Shown: positions 51,340-62,025, counted from the stretch's first letter. The stretch: 64,000 bases of DNA from Fictibacillus phosphorivorans (GCF_001629705.1 NZ_CP015378.1:2170001-2234000), one strand, 5' to 3'. Program-made: numbers and translations. Notes: a model not told the origin generated them from the sequence alone.

Positions 51340-52302
51340 TCATACTTGATGAAAGTTTATTAGATCTGACAGAACCTCAATAATCCTTTTCTTAAGATTT
51401 ATAGGCTCAATCACTTGAATAGATCTACCATATGGTAAAAGCATGTGAGGAACATATGTATGTAATATATCTTTTTCCAGAAGAAATGTTGCTTGATTTG
51501 ATGATTGACTTTGTAAATAATGTCCTAAAAACCAATGTTGGCAAATCTCTTCCAAAGCTGTTGTACTCCCATTAATAACTAAAGTGGTGCTCTTATCTTT
51601 ATCTTCAACATTTGGCAGTAGGTTCTTCATAAAAAAGTCAGAAGCTGAAAAATCTACTGGCCGAATAAACTTGTCTTCGGTTTGAATGAACCTCTCGATT
51701 CGATCTATTCTGAAACTCCGGACTTCCTTCCTAAGATGACAAAAACCAATCACATACCATTTCCTATGCCAAAAGATAATTCTGTACGGATCGATCAATC
51801 TATCACTTGATTGGTTCTCTTTACTATTTTGGTAAGTAATCTTTATGGAGTACTCATCAGCTACTGAAGTCTCCAGCTCTTTTAACGTAGATTCTACAGA
51901 GGATGAACGTAATCGACTGATTACTTCAAGACTTGATAAATGTTGGTTTCTCTTTGTTTCCTGTTCTTGATTTGAGTATTTACCTAGTTTGGATACCGCT
52001 CTATTGAGTGCTTCACCTCCATAATAGCCCGCTTCACTTGCAAAAACAGCTGCGTGAAACAGTGACGTTTGCTCTTCAATATCAAAGAAAAGAGGAGCCT
52101 CTATAAAATGGTTCAATAGAGAGTATCCACCATTATGTCCTGCATCTGAAATGATAGGTACACCACTTGTTGAAAGGGTATCAATGTATCGATATACCGT
52201 CCTTATATTCAGCTCTAACTTCTCTGAGATTTCTTTGGCAGTGACTTTTCCACCTGACCGAAGCATCCATAAAACGGCTAGCATATTGTCAATTTTAGGC
52301 AT
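51340..52302 (-). CDS. YafY-type regulator with WYL domain
   Basis: The 320-residue protein has an N-terminal winged helix (LAVLWMLRSGGKVTAKEISEKLELNIRTVYRYIDTLSTSGVPI, in part) and a WYL domain (about 145-215; DPYRIIFWHRKWYVIGFCHLRKEVRSFRIDRIERF, in part) followed by the WCX region. WYL domains bind nucleic acid or small ligands and such regulators often respond to DNA damage. No obvious target lies upstream; the DJ-1 gene downstream is a possible one. Confidence 0.88.
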   Translation of the reverse strand: MPKIDNMLAVLWMLRSGGKVTAKEISEKLELNIRTVYRYIDTLSTSGVPIISDAGHNGGYSLLNHFIEAPLFFDIEEQTSLFHAAVFASEAGYYGGEALNRAVSKLGKYSNQEQETKRNQHLSSLEVISRLRSSSVESTLKELETSVADEYSIKITYQNSKENQSSDRLIDPYRIIFWHRKWYVIGFCHLRKEVRSFRIDRIERFIQTEDKFIRPVDFSASDFFMKNLLPNVEDKDKSTTLVINGSTTALEEICQHWFLGHYLQSQSSNQATFLLEKDILHTYVPHMLLPYGRSIQVIEPINLKKRIIEVLSDLINFHQV

Positions 52303-52692
52303 AAGAAAACTCCACTTCTATTTAAATCATATTCTATATATCCAAACTCTAGTATAGCTCACAACAAAAGAATATTTTCTGTATTTAGTGTGTTTTTTAC
52401 ACTTTTCAGATTACCAAATTACCTTTAACAGAGCATAATAATAATGAAGAGTTTTCAGGCTATAGGTGTCTGCAAACTCTCAGAATTACTTTATAGTTAT
52501 AGAAATCAAACTGTTAGACTCTTAGCATAGCGTTAAATTTAGTTTAAAGTAATACCAGTTCAATAAAAAAACATCTCTTCTTGAAGAGATGCACACAATT
52601 AGCTATTTCATGAATATATAATTATATTAAATTCATTAAATGAATAGGCCCCTCCTTTTACGAGCAGCCTATCGTAGTAAAATGAAAAAATT
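52303..52692. other. Intergenic stretch with one terminator
   Basis: A 9-bp perfect hairpin CATCTCTTC/GAAGAGATG (52571-52592) followed by seven T on the minus strand lies 100 bases beyond the SDR stop codon and is its likely terminator. Nothing else is supported here. Confidence 0.6.
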
Positions 52693-53487
52693 TTAAAAAA
52701 TAGTCGGTACCATTCCCCCATCCATACGTATAGGAGCTCCTTTAAACGCTGAGGCATAAGGACTACATACAAATGTAGTCAATCTACCTATTTCAGCAGG
52801 TCTGATAAAACGCTGTATTTCAGATTGAGGTAGGTTTGTAGTCATAAATTCTTTCTCTTTTTCTGAAAAATTCATATCTTCATTTGGGTAGATCCCTTCA
52901 ATAATTTGATATACATTTTCAGAGAGTGTTGGTCCTGGTAGAATTGTATTAACAGTAACTTCTGTTCCTTTTGTTAATTTAGATAAGCTTTTTGACAATG
53001 ATAATAGCATTGATTTTGTTGCACAATACTGAGGCATTTGTCCTGAAGGCATCATTGCTTCTTCACTCGCAATAAAGATAATGCGACCATAATCATTGTT
53101 CAACATTTTAGGTAAATAAAATTTAGATAATCCATTTGCAACAAGAAAATTAGTGCGGAAATATTTTTCCCATACTTCATCATCTACGTCCTCATATTGC
53201 ATGATTTCATATATCCCCATATTGTTAACTAAAATATCAATATTGGGGTATTTCCTAAATAAAGCTTCTCTCTGCTGAATATCCACTAGATCGGCTGCAG
53301 CATTTTGAGGAGAGGTAGCTGGAAAATCTAATTTAATTTCATTTACAATTCGTTCTACCTCTTCATAATCTCGTCCATTAATTAGTACATTAACACCTTC
53401 TTTAGCAAGTTCAATGGCAATTGCTTTACCTATACCTTTCGTTGATCCAGTAACTAATGCTGTTTTATTGTTTAATTCCATATCCAT
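52693..53487 (-). CDS. Short-chain dehydrogenase/reductase
   Basis: The 264-residue SDR has the NAD(P) motif TGSTKGIGKA (residues 14-23), the structural NNMG, the active-site serine in IASEEAMM and tyrosine/lysine in YCATK, and the C-terminal SPYASAFKGAPIRMDGGMVPTIF (in part) typical of classical SDRs. The substrate is unknown. ATG 53487 follows GGAGATC. It lies 47 bases from an AraC regulator gene on the same strand. Confidence 0.88.
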   Translation of the reverse strand: MDMELNNKTALVTGSTKGIGKAIAIELAKEGVNVLINGRDYEEVERIVNEIKLDFPATSPQNAAADLVDIQQREALFRKYPNIDILVNNMGIYEIMQYEDVDDEVWEKYFRTNFLVANGLSKFYLPKMLNNDYGRIIFIASEEAMMPSGQMPQYCATKSMLLSLSKSLSKLTKGTEVTVNTILPGPTLSENVYQIIEGIYPNEDMNFSEKEKEFMTTNLPQSEIQRFIRPAEIGRLTTFVCSPYASAFKGAPIRMDGGMVPTIF

Positions 53488-53534
53488 AATTTATTGATCT
53501 CCTGTATCTACTTAGTGTGAAAAATTATCTCTAT

Positions 53535-54542
53535 TTATTGAGTGTGTACTAATTGTTCATTACGCCAATTTGAAGGAGTATCACCTTCCCAAAGGCGAAA
53601 GGCACGGTAGAACGAGTTCTGGTCTTCATATCCAATCAGAAATGCCACTTCTTTAATATCGAGCGAGGGGTCCGCCAAGTACTCTCGTGCCTGCTCATGT
53701 CGCACTTGTGTCAACAGATGCTTGAAGTTCGTCCCTTCTTCAGTCAGTCTGCGCTGTAAGGTACGATCACTCATCCCCAATTCGCTAGCGACAGTCTGAA
53801 TGTCAGGACGCCCTCCTGTTAAGCTCCGTTTCGTTATCCACTTGACCATCTCGGTGATTGAGCGACTGCTTTGCTGCTCATTCAACGATTTATCCAGTAC
53901 AGGAGTCAGAATCTCTAGTAATTCCGCGTTGTACGAAACAAAGGGACGATCCAGATCTCCTCTATGTAACGTCAACCTGTTACAATTTGCACCGATTCGG
54001 ATACGGCATCCAAAAAAAGTTTCAAGTACCTCTATATCCCCCATAGCGTGTGTGAATTCGACGAACCTCGCTTTTAAAGGGTGACCTGTTCCGCGGCGCC
54101 CTAGCTCCAGAAGAAATGCTAGTGTAATACCTATCAGCAGAGGCGGACCGGGTTGATCGATATCCAACCAATCCAGTTCGATTGTACAGTGCTCGCCTTT
54201 CTCGATGATACGTAAAGTTTCAGGGGGGCAAAGTTGTTTGTACCGGGCCATTCGCTTCAGAGCGTCACGGTAGTAACGAGCGTGGTAAGTAGCTAAAACG
54301 CTAGGAGGGTAATGCGCTGTTTTAAAACCGGTCGTAAGCTTGATAATTCCTTTTGCATTATCATCAATGAGATCGGAATAAGCTTGCCAAATCGCCAAAT
54401 ATTGGGCGGTTGTGACATCTGGTTCAGTAATAATGGTGAGCGGAAGTCGTGCTTTTCTAACCACATCGTGGGCGGCAATCCCCAGTTGATTTAATCCTGT
54501 CCAAAATCCTGCCGGAATTTTTATTCGAGATTGAGACGTCAT
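53535..54542 (-). CDS. AraC-family regulator (arabinose-binding-like N-domain, OruR/ArgR type)
   Basis: The 335-residue protein has a long N-terminal PF12625-type domain (GLNQLGIAAHDVVRKARLPL; TTAQYLAIWQAYSDLI) and a C-terminal AraC HTH (IQTVASELGMSDRTLQRRLTEEGTNFKHLL, in part; EVAFLIGYEDQNSFYRAFRLWEGDTPSNWR, in part). This type is commoner in Proteobacteria. By eye the gene is richer in G and C than its neighbours (for example CCGCGGCGCCC near 54095), suggesting acquisition. It may control the SDR gene. Confidence 0.88.
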   Translation of the reverse strand: MTSQSRIKIPAGFWTGLNQLGIAAHDVVRKARLPLTIITEPDVTTAQYLAIWQAYSDLIDDNAKGIIKLTTGFKTAHYPPSVLATYHARYYRDALKRMARYKQLCPPETLRIIEKGEHCTIELDWLDIDQPGPPLLIGITLAFLLELGRRGTGHPLKARFVEFTHAMGDIEVLETFFGCRIRIGANCNRLTLHRGDLDRPFVSYNAELLEILTPVLDKSLNEQQSSRSITEMVKWITKRSLTGGRPDIQTVASELGMSDRTLQRRLTEEGTNFKHLLTQVRHEQAREYLADPSLDIKEVAFLIGYEDQNSFYRAFRLWEGDTPSNWRNEQLVHTQ

Positions 54543-54852
54543 ACATACAGGTCCTCCCTATCACTATCTACACAAACATTATTCTTGGATATGATTAGCA
54601 GTACAGTTAATACAATACCTATCCAACTTTTCTCTGTAACTAGCAGAGGACGACATTTCACTTGCCGATTACGCCAAATAAATGCGTTAGTATTTCATAT
54701 ATAACTGCCGTTGTGTAGGTAGCTACAAAAAAACACCAAACCTATTAGTGTTTTTGTTATTTACCTTTTCAACAATGGTACCTTAAAATCTTAAGTTATT
54801 ACTAAAAAAATATGCTTTATATCCCGCAATCTCAACCGAAAGTTGAGCAAGA
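54543..54852. other. Intergenic stretch, weak hairpin only
   Basis: One A/T-rich hairpin (AAAACAC/GTGTTTT around 54729-54754) may terminate transcription. No reading frame or known RNA was seen. Confidence 0.4.
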
Positions 54853-55419
54853 TTAATTTATTTTAGAATATATACAAGTATCTGTCAGCCTGCTACCGTC
54901 TGCGGATAGATCATCATTCCTTAATGTCCCTTCATGTGTAAAACCAAGTTTTTCAGGTATAAAGCGGCTTTTTACGTTTCTTGATTCACATCTTATTTCC
55001 ATTCTCTTCAATGCTAGGTGATTAAATCCGAAGTCAACTAACTCCTTTACGGCTTCGGTCATATATCCATTACCGCTAAACTTTGTATTTATCCAGTATC
55101 CTATTTCACATTTTCGAATGTCCCAGTCAATCCTATGAAGGCTCGCAGTTCCGATAAAGTCCTTGCCTCCACCGTTTTTAAAGATCAGGAAACGAAAACT
55201 TTCTCTTTTCAAAAAATTGATGTGAGCATTTTTTAATAAAATAGCTGTTTCTTCAAGAGTAGGAATTTCTTGAAAAAGGGAAAGCCACACTTTTAACTCA
55301 TTAAATGAATCTTTGATGGCTTCACTCACAATTTCTTCGTCCCCAGATTGAAGAGGTGCTCGAAGAATTAGCCTTTCCGTATTCATTTGCAAAGGGATAT
55401 CTAATAATAATGGATTCAT
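54853..55419 (-). CDS. RimJ/RimL-type GNAT N-acetyltransferase
   Basis: The 188-residue GNAT protein has the RimJ/L start NTERLILRAPLQSGDEEIV, the beta-strand KCEIGYWINTKFSGNGYMTEAVKELVDFGF (in part; acetyl-CoA loop), and MEIRCESRNVKSRFIPEKLGFTHEGTLRND (in part). Members acetylate the N-termini of ribosomal proteins or other proteins. The close relative in B. subtilis is YdaF-like. Monocistronic. Confidence 0.87.
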   Translation of the reverse strand: MNPLLLDIPLQMNTERLILRAPLQSGDEEIVSEAIKDSFNELKVWLSLFQEIPTLEETAILLKNAHINFLKRESFRFLIFKNGGGKDFIGTASLHRIDWDIRKCEIGYWINTKFSGNGYMTEAVKELVDFGFNHLALKRMEIRCESRNVKSRFIPEKLGFTHEGTLRNDDLSADGSRLTDTCIYSKIN

Positions 55420-55610
55420 AGGATTCTCTCTCCTTGATTAATCTAATGAATAGCAGTTAGAGTATTTCTTCTTTATGAAAATACACCAACTCTTCTACAT
55501 TTATTCAAAAGCTTCCTTAAAAAGCGCGTTAATCCTTCTTGGATCAAGCACCCATCTTTCGAATAAATAGCTTAAACGTTGTGGAATGAAGAAACAGCTC
55601 AATGAATAAA

Positions 55611-55634
55611 GGGAACTTCTCAAAGGAAGTTCCC
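55611..55634 (-). terminator. Terminator after the M14 carboxypeptidase gene
   Basis: GGGAACTTC pairs perfectly with GAAGTTCCC around six bases just beyond the stop codon; the T tract is short. Confidence 0.65.
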
Positions 55635-55642
55635 CCTATTTC

Positions 55643-56836
55643 TTACTGTCTTCCTTCTGTTAATGGAATGGACTCATATTTTTCAGGATCGATGGTATAA
55701 ACAGAACCATCGGTTACGCCATCAATGACTCCGTATAGTCCGCGCTCTACGGCTTTAACAAGCTGGCCTTTTTTCTTTTGACCAAACGATTGTGTTTGGC
55801 CTCGAACTTCAAAGAGCACCGTCCCACTTCCGTTCAGTGCGAATGACCCAAGTGCTGTTCCAGGCAGGTTCTGATTCTGTGGATACAATGAGATGTTTCC
55901 GAATGGGGAATTACCTTGCTGCTGCATCGCATTATACACTGCAACGTTCAGCTGTCTGGAGTAATCATAGTCATATTTATCAGCATATTGCGTATAGGCT
56001 GCACCTTCAGTCGTTTTTGGATTAGGTACGAACTGCGCGGAGATGGAAAACGTTACAAGATTATCCGTACCATCCACCTCGTAGTAAGGTGCTTGGTGAT
56101 GGAGGTCAATGAACGCTTCGACCTTTCCAAATTCCTTTACAAGGTTTTTATACACATCACGTACCGTTTGTGATTCAGGAGTGATATACCATCCTGCAGT
56201 AGACGATTTACCTGGAAAATCGGATGCTTTGGGTACATAGTTAAGATCCGGGTTAAAGTCACGGTTCACATCAAATCCTGGTTTAGACGTATAATCGTAT
56301 GTTTCATTTTTGTATGTATAATAATTCCAAGATGGCTTTGCCGTTGTTAACTGCGGGAATTTCCTCACAACTTCGTTCCAGTTCATGTCGTTTCCGCGGC
56401 GATCCAATTCAGACGCATCTGGGTTTACCATCGGAAGGGCAACAAGCGTAATCTCACTGCGGATTTTCTTTGCATCAGGAGAATTAGATCCTAAGAACTG
56501 AAGGATATTTAAAATGGCATTGGTACCTGTTTTCTCATTTCCATGGATTTCACTTTGAATCATTACCACTTTTTTACCTGTACCAACTGTCGCTTTGTAG
56601 ATCTCGCGGTTACGGTTAGAGTGTCCGACCGTTTCAACCTTTACTTTTCCTTGAGAGCTTGTTGCGATCTGCTGCAGCTTGCTAGAGAGTTCTGCATGAT
56701 TGATAAAGCCCTCTACAGAGAACGTTTGTTGATCAGGTGTTCCAGGAGACGTGTTTGCCGAGGCAAAAGTAGGTGCTGTAAGGGTAGCAGATAGGACCAA
56801 TGCGCCGAGTGTGTATACCATTTTTCGTTTGAACAT
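55643..56836 (-). CDS. Secreted M14 zinc carboxypeptidase
   Basis: A signal peptide (MFKRKMVYTLGALVLSATLTA then PTFASA) precedes an M14 domain of about 350 residues: zinc ligands in IHGNEKTG and IDLHHQAP, arginine/asparagine in DVNRDFNPD, catalytic glutamate in VLFEVRGQ. It should be exported and trim peptides or peptidoglycan stems. Its RBS (AAGGGAG) lies unusually far, about 15 bases, from ATG 56836. No riboswitch is seen, unlike the other M14 gene at 14033. Confidence 0.88.
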   Translation of the reverse strand: MFKRKMVYTLGALVLSATLTAPTFASANTSPGTPDQQTFSVEGFINHAELSSKLQQIATSSQGKVKVETVGHSNRNREIYKATVGTGKKVVMIQSEIHGNEKTGTNAILNILQFLGSNSPDAKKIRSEITLVALPMVNPDASELDRRGNDMNWNEVVRKFPQLTTAKPSWNYYTYKNETYDYTSKPGFDVNRDFNPDLNYVPKASDFPGKSSTAGWYITPESQTVRDVYKNLVKEFGKVEAFIDLHHQAPYYEVDGTDNLVTFSISAQFVPNPKTTEGAAYTQYADKYDYDYSRQLNVAVYNAMQQQGNSPFGNISLYPQNQNLPGTALGSFALNGSGTVLFEVRGQTQSFGQKKKGQLVKAVERGLYGVIDGVTDGSVYTIDPEKYESIPLTEGRQ

Positions 56837-57404
56837 GTAGATTTTCTGTCACTCCCTTATTTTGTTGCATAAGCCATATACTAATACACCAAAATAAGGA
56901 ATACAATTAGTAATCAGATAATTCATACAATTTACCTATCATAAAAAAACTGAGTCATTGGCTCTATGCTCTTTTGCACGTGAAAGTAATCACCTTGAGT
57001 GAATCGTACACCATCAGTTCAGTTGAGGTAATTGAAAATAAAGTAACATGCGGGATTGTTTACAATGAGAGGAAAAAAGTAAACACGTCAAACCCAAACT
57101 TCATGTTTGATTACCCTCTCCATAACGTTAATAATACAATTAAAACTCTGACCACAGCGCTAATCTCTCTATGACTTCAGACGTATCTCGGTTTGTATTA
57201 TCATAGAAAAAAATGCAGTTCAAAGCAGAACTTAAATGTCTCAAAAAAACACCAGAATAACCAAACAATAAGTGTTGCTTATCCTTTAGAGAAATACCGC
57301 TTCGAATGGTTAAAATAGGGACCATACGAATTCAGAAAAAAGAGCCGCTTGATTGCGGCTTTTTTATAATAAAGCAACTTTTTCGAACAGTTTTATTCAT
57401 AGTC
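56837..57404. other. Intergenic region with terminator of the MMPL gene
   Basis: The hairpin AGAGCCGC/GCGGCTTTTTT (about 57341-57366), flanked by A and T runs, ends the MMPL transcript on the minus strand. A 61-codon minus frame (57325-57140) lies here without an RBS; it may be chance or a remnant. Nothing else is supported. Confidence 0.55.
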
Positions 57405-59822
57405 TCAACTAACCTTTTTGTTAATTTCAGGTTTATATTTTTCAACAAGTACAATAATCGACGGAAGAATAAATAGAGCACTCATCAAACATAAGAATGT
57501 ATCAAAAACCGTTGTTATTCCAAACGATCGCAGCATCACAAATTCAGAAAAGATAAGGGTACTGAAGCCAGCGATTACGGTTAATCCAGAAGCCGTAATA
57601 GCCCTTCCAATTTTAGAAATTGCTTTGATTAACGCTTCGTCTCGTGATAGGTCGTTCTCAAGTTCTTCTTGATAGCGCTCCATAATCAGGATAGTAAACT
57701 CACTTCCGATACCAAGAACAAGTGAAGCTAGTACTGCTGTTAGTGGATTGATCTCAATGTCTAACAGGAACATCATAAGAGAGGACCATCCTACAACAAG
57801 CACAATCGGAAGAACTGGATATAGGGACATCTTCCATCGTCGATAAGCTAGCAGAAGTCCCGCGATAATCGCAATTACCCCCATTCCTGCAGATAAATGA
57901 CGATTTTCAGTCATAGATTCCACCGATTTAATGTTAATGACGTTAGAACCTGCTGGATTCATTTCAACTCCAGATGGAGGATTAATTTCTTTCTCGATCT
58001 GACTCAATAGATCAGCTTGCTCTTTCATACCGATATTTCCGATCGTGAAGGAAACAGCTGCTGTTTTTCTGTCACTTGAAATGATATTACTTTTTAGTTC
58101 TCCTGGAACTTGGGTTAAAATGGTCTCAATCTCATCTTGTGTTTTTGGGATTTCTCCTCTGTTTGCTTCTTTCACAATCGTTGCGATACTTGTAATTGTC
58201 TCGATTTTAGGGTGATTTTTCAGCTGTTCTTCTTCAAAATCTGCGATCCAGTTAACTACTTTAGGATTTGTTACATCATCAGATTTAAGAATGAATGAAA
58301 TCTCGTTTGTCGAACCTATGATCTTGCGAAGTTCGTTCAGTTCTTTTAACTCTGGCGCTTCTTGTGGCATCAATTTCTCAATATTCGTTTCTACCTTGAG
58401 TGAGTGGTCGATATAGAATCCACTTCCTGAAAGCACCACACCTATTGATAATAGAAGAAGTGGTTTCTTTACAGTGAAGGTAGCTAATTTTTTCATGAAA
58501 CCTTCCATTTTACTAGAGGTCGAAATAGCTTTTGATGTAACAGAACGGTCACGTAACATAAATACCGTGTACATCAACAGCAAACTAACGGTGTAGGAAA
58601 CAATCACGCCTACAGAAAGCATGATGCCAAAATGTTGAATCATAGGTACTTTTGAGATGAGCAATGTGATGAAACCTAGCGTCATCGCAAAAACAGCGAT
58701 ACCAACTGCTGGACCCATCTTCTTAATAGATTGCATCGTTGCTTCTTTTACAGATTTGCCGGCTTTTAACTCTTCATCATATCGATTGTGGAATTGGATC
58801 GCAAAATCGGTACCCAGACCAATTAAAATCGGCAAGATCGCCATGGTTACCATACTCATCGGTACTCCGATATAACCCATGATTCCTATCGTCCAGAATA
58901 AAGACAAGAGCACTACAGGAAGCGATAAGAGTCTCCATTTGACTGGGAACACAATAAAGAGTATGACTGCCATTAATACTAGTGAAAGGCCAAGCATGAT
59001 AGACATATCTTTCATCATGCTATTGTAGATGGCTCCATATATCTTGGGAGTTCCAGATATGTTTGTTTCAAGATTCTTTAATCCTGCTTCATTTGTTATA
59101 TCACTAACGTCTTCTGTTATGTCAGAAAGTTTATCATAGGGAATACCGCCTTTTATCTTCATGACGATTAAAGCATGTTCTCCGTTTTGAGGCATAATCG
59201 TCTTGAACATCTCATTCAAGTTTCCTTCTTTGTCTAACACAAGTCCTTTTACAAACTTCTCATTCTGTATGGATGGTGCGCCTGCTTCCTGCAGTGCCTT
59301 AAGATTAACGCCGTTTTGTTCACTCAATTTCTTTAGAAATGCATTCTGTGCTTTTTGAGCGACTTCTTGTTGCTGTGCTGGTGTTGCACCACTCGAAGCA
59401 GCCTCTCTTACAGCTTTTTCAACAACTTCTTTTAGTTGCTCTTTCATCTTCAATTGCATGTTTGTAGCTTGATCTGTCCCATTTTTTATAATGTTGTAAT
59501 AGCTGAATACAGATTGAATTTCCTTTTTTTCTACTAATCTCTCTTGTAACTTGTTAATCGCTGAAAGGTTATCTGTTGATAAAAAATCATCTTGATTACC
59601 TGAAAGCAATATGAACAACGTATCACTACCGAATTGATCTTGATATTCTTCCGTGGCTTTATAAATCGGATCTTTGTGAGAAATCATTGTTCCCTGCCCA
59701 AGATCAACTTGAACTTTGGTCACACCAAACCCTAGTATCACTGTAAAAAGTAATACAAGACTAATTATCTTTTTCGGACTATGGATAATCTTTTCCGCCA
59801 AGAAACTAAACCATCTACTCAT
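57405..59822 (-). CDS. MMPL/RND-family exporter (HAE3-like)
   Basis: The 805-residue protein has two RND halves, each with one helix, a large extracellular loop and five more helices: first half to about residue 420 (GLGTDFAIQFHNRYDEEL carries the intramembrane aspartate), second half with NPLTAVLASLVLGIGSEFTILIMERYQEEL (in part). It lacks a signal for partner proteins and is likely a hydrophobe or lipid exporter driven by protons. A TetR regulator is divergent, with repeated ATTGAAC/GTTCAAT half-sites between them. Confidence 0.9.
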   Translation of the reverse strand: MSRWFSFLAEKIIHSPKKIISLVLLFTVILGFGVTKVQVDLGQGTMISHKDPIYKATEEYQDQFGSDTLFILLSGNQDDFLSTDNLSAINKLQERLVEKKEIQSVFSYYNIIKNGTDQATNMQLKMKEQLKEVVEKAVREAASSGATPAQQQEVAQKAQNAFLKKLSEQNGVNLKALQEAGAPSIQNEKFVKGLVLDKEGNLNEMFKTIMPQNGEHALIVMKIKGGIPYDKLSDITEDVSDITNEAGLKNLETNISGTPKIYGAIYNSMMKDMSIMLGLSLVLMAVILFIVFPVKWRLLSLPVVLLSLFWTIGIMGYIGVPMSMVTMAILPILIGLGTDFAIQFHNRYDEELKAGKSVKEATMQSIKKMGPAVGIAVFAMTLGFITLLISKVPMIQHFGIMLSVGVIVSYTVSLLLMYTVFMLRDRSVTSKAISTSSKMEGFMKKLATFTVKKPLLLLSIGVVLSGSGFYIDHSLKVETNIEKLMPQEAPELKELNELRKIIGSTNEISFILKSDDVTNPKVVNWIADFEEEQLKNHPKIETITSIATIVKEANRGEIPKTQDEIETILTQVPGELKSNIISSDRKTAAVSFTIGNIGMKEQADLLSQIEKEINPPSGVEMNPAGSNVINIKSVESMTENRHLSAGMGVIAIIAGLLLAYRRWKMSLYPVLPIVLVVGWSSLMMFLLDIEINPLTAVLASLVLGIGSEFTILIMERYQEELENDLSRDEALIKAISKIGRAITASGLTVIAGFSTLIFSEFVMLRSFGITTVFDTFLCLMSALFILPSIIVLVEKYKPEINKKVS

Positions 59823-59855
59823 CTCTTATTCCTCCTGCATATTTTTAAACACTCT

Positions 59856-60023
59856 GTTCAATAAAACTCAGTATGTTTAATAAAATTTTAGGAGATAATA
59901 AGAGTAACCTCAATGTTCAATATTTATAAGTATGTATAATATCAAACATTTAAAGTGATTCTGACATATTTCATTGAAATATTGAACGAATAATTAATAA
60001 TTGTTCAATTGGATTTATTGAAC
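59856..60023. promoter_or_regulatory. Repeated TetR half-sites between MMPL and TetR genes
   Basis: The heptamer GTTCAAT or its complement ATTGAAC occurs at 59856-59862, 59915-59921, 59981-59987, 60003-60009 and 60017-60023. The last three form inverted pairs with spacers of 15 and 7 bases. This array likely binds the TetR regulator. Confidence 0.65.
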
Positions 60024-60073
60024 ATTATGTCTTTTTCTTATGTTACATTTTAATTAGGGAGGGATTATAAAAA

Positions 60074-60676
60074 ATGGCTAAAAAAAGTGACCTTCGTATT
60101 ATAAGAACAAAAAAACTAGTTAGAGAAGCCTTTTTAGAACTAATCAATCAAAAAGGTTTTACAGCAATTACCGTTCAAGATATCGCTGATGCAGCAACTA
60201 TTGGTAGAGGTACTTTCTATCTGCATTATAAAGATAAATACGATCTACTCGACCAATTAACAGAACAAACGCTTACGAGATTATCAGATCTAATTCAACC
60301 ATCCACACATTTTCGTGATAACAAACTAAACTTGGAAGAATTAAGGAAGATGCTTATCCGCGTGTTTGACGCGATACGGGTAGAACAAACATTTTTTAAA
60401 ACTATGCTTTCTAGTCATGACACACCCAACTTTAATCAAGAACTAACAAAATTTTTCTTTAATAAATTTTCAGCAGAATACGAAAACCTCAACTTGTCTG
60501 AAAAAAAGGAACTTCCTAGAGGGATACTTATCAGCTATTTATCTTCAGCTATTCTTGGTGTTATCGTTTGGTGGCTTCAAAATGGGATGATGTATGCTTC
60601 AGAGTACATGGCAGATAGTATTACCAACCTTCTTATGGAAGGTCCGGCAGGCTTATTGAACGTGGATTATGAATGA
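60074..60676 (+). CDS. TetR-family regulator
   Basis: The 200-residue protein has the HTH LVREAFLELINQKGFTAITVQDIADAATIGRGTFYLHYKDKYDLL (in part) and a TetR_C_7-like helical domain. The ATG follows AGGGAGG. Regulators of this type next to MMPL exporters repress them until a hydrophobic ligand binds. Repeated ATTGAAC half-sites lie directly upstream. Confidence 0.88.
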   Translation: MAKKSDLRIIRTKKLVREAFLELINQKGFTAITVQDIADAATIGRGTFYLHYKDKYDLLDQLTEQTLTRLSDLIQPSTHFRDNKLNLEELRKMLIRVFDAIRVEQTFFKTMLSSHDTPNFNQELTKFFFNKFSAEYENLNLSEKKELPRGILISYLSSAILGVIVWWLQNGMMYASEYMADSITNLLMEGPAGLLNVDYE

Positions 60677-61009
60677 TTCAAAAAATATAATATTAGGTTG
60701 AATAATATATTAAGAACAAAATTGCAATACATAACAACATATATGTTAATGACATCGTTGTTATTGTTAAAACTGACATTATTGATGATAACATCTACTT
60801 GGATGCATAATCATAAGACCAACTTTCTCTTAGAGCATATAGTATTTTCTTCACATTCGATACACTAGGTTCCACTTAACAATCTTCGACAGTATTACTT
60901 CCCCAATTAAATGATTAAGTGATAGATATAAGTAAAATGCTCATTCTTCAACTTTAACATATTTTACTTAAACTAAATGGTGGGATTGCTGAATATGGCT
61001 ATATGTAAA

Positions 61010-61043
61010 CGACATGACAAAAACCTGGTGGTTTTTTTATGTC
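61010..61043. terminator. Hairpin with A/T runs in the gene graveyard
   Basis: AAAAACC TGGT GGTTTTT forms a compact hairpin with T runs on both strands. It may be the terminator of the decayed recombinase gene upstream on the minus strand. Confidence 0.5.
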
Positions 61044-61065
61044 AATTAACAATTATATTGCTATG

Positions 61066-61260
61066 TCACCTGCTATAAGGCTTACGGCGCTGATAACTCT
61101 TTCCTTTGTTCACTCGTTCTAGATAGAGATTGGAAGTTGAGATATCTGAGTGACCGACTCACTCTTTCACATCAACAAGCGGTACTTCGTTTTCAATCAT
61201 TGTGGTGACGAACGTATAACGAAACCAATGAGTACGAAAAATCGCATCAAACATATTGTT
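61066..61260 (-). pseudogene. Tyrosine-recombinase (phage-integrase family) C-terminal remnant
   Basis: The minus frame contains HWFRYTFVTTMIENEVPLVDVKE, then a TGA (61159-61161), and continues in the same frame VGHSDISTSNLYLERVNKG to a stop at 61066. This is the HxxR box, the GHS motif and the catalytic tyrosine of a XerC/D-type recombinase; the TGA stands where tryptophan is expected. No N-terminal half is visible upstream. The element it once moved is not recognisable. Confidence 0.72.
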
Positions 61261-61459
61261 AAAGCTCAAGTAATAGGAAAACGACCAGACTATCTTTTTT
61301 TCTAGTCGCTTTCCATTTTTTATAAAGTTAGTATTAATAAAGAGAACTATTGTTTCCTGGCCATTCAATGACGTCTGTAATCCCAGTATAGATATTTGGC
61401 GGATACTCCGCAATTCGGTGTGCTAAATATAGATACCACTCGGTTCCATATGTTAATTG

Positions 61460-61840
<381 letters not shown>

Positions 61841-62025
61841 CTAACCTTCAATAAGATCACGCTTCACCACACAGATGAGTATTAACCGGTCAGCACACTC
61901 TTCTGCATTAGAAATGCATCCCACTAATTTTTTGTTAGATGCTTTAATTTGACAATATAGTTAACACTTTCCTATAATTAAACAAATGTTAAAAAAACTG
62001 AAACTTTGATTAGGAGGTAATCACT

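Noticed and set aside
57140..57325. 61-codon minus frame near the MMPL terminator
   Set aside because: No RBS, no recognised family, and it starts just past a terminator; kept only as a possible remnant in the intergenic note.
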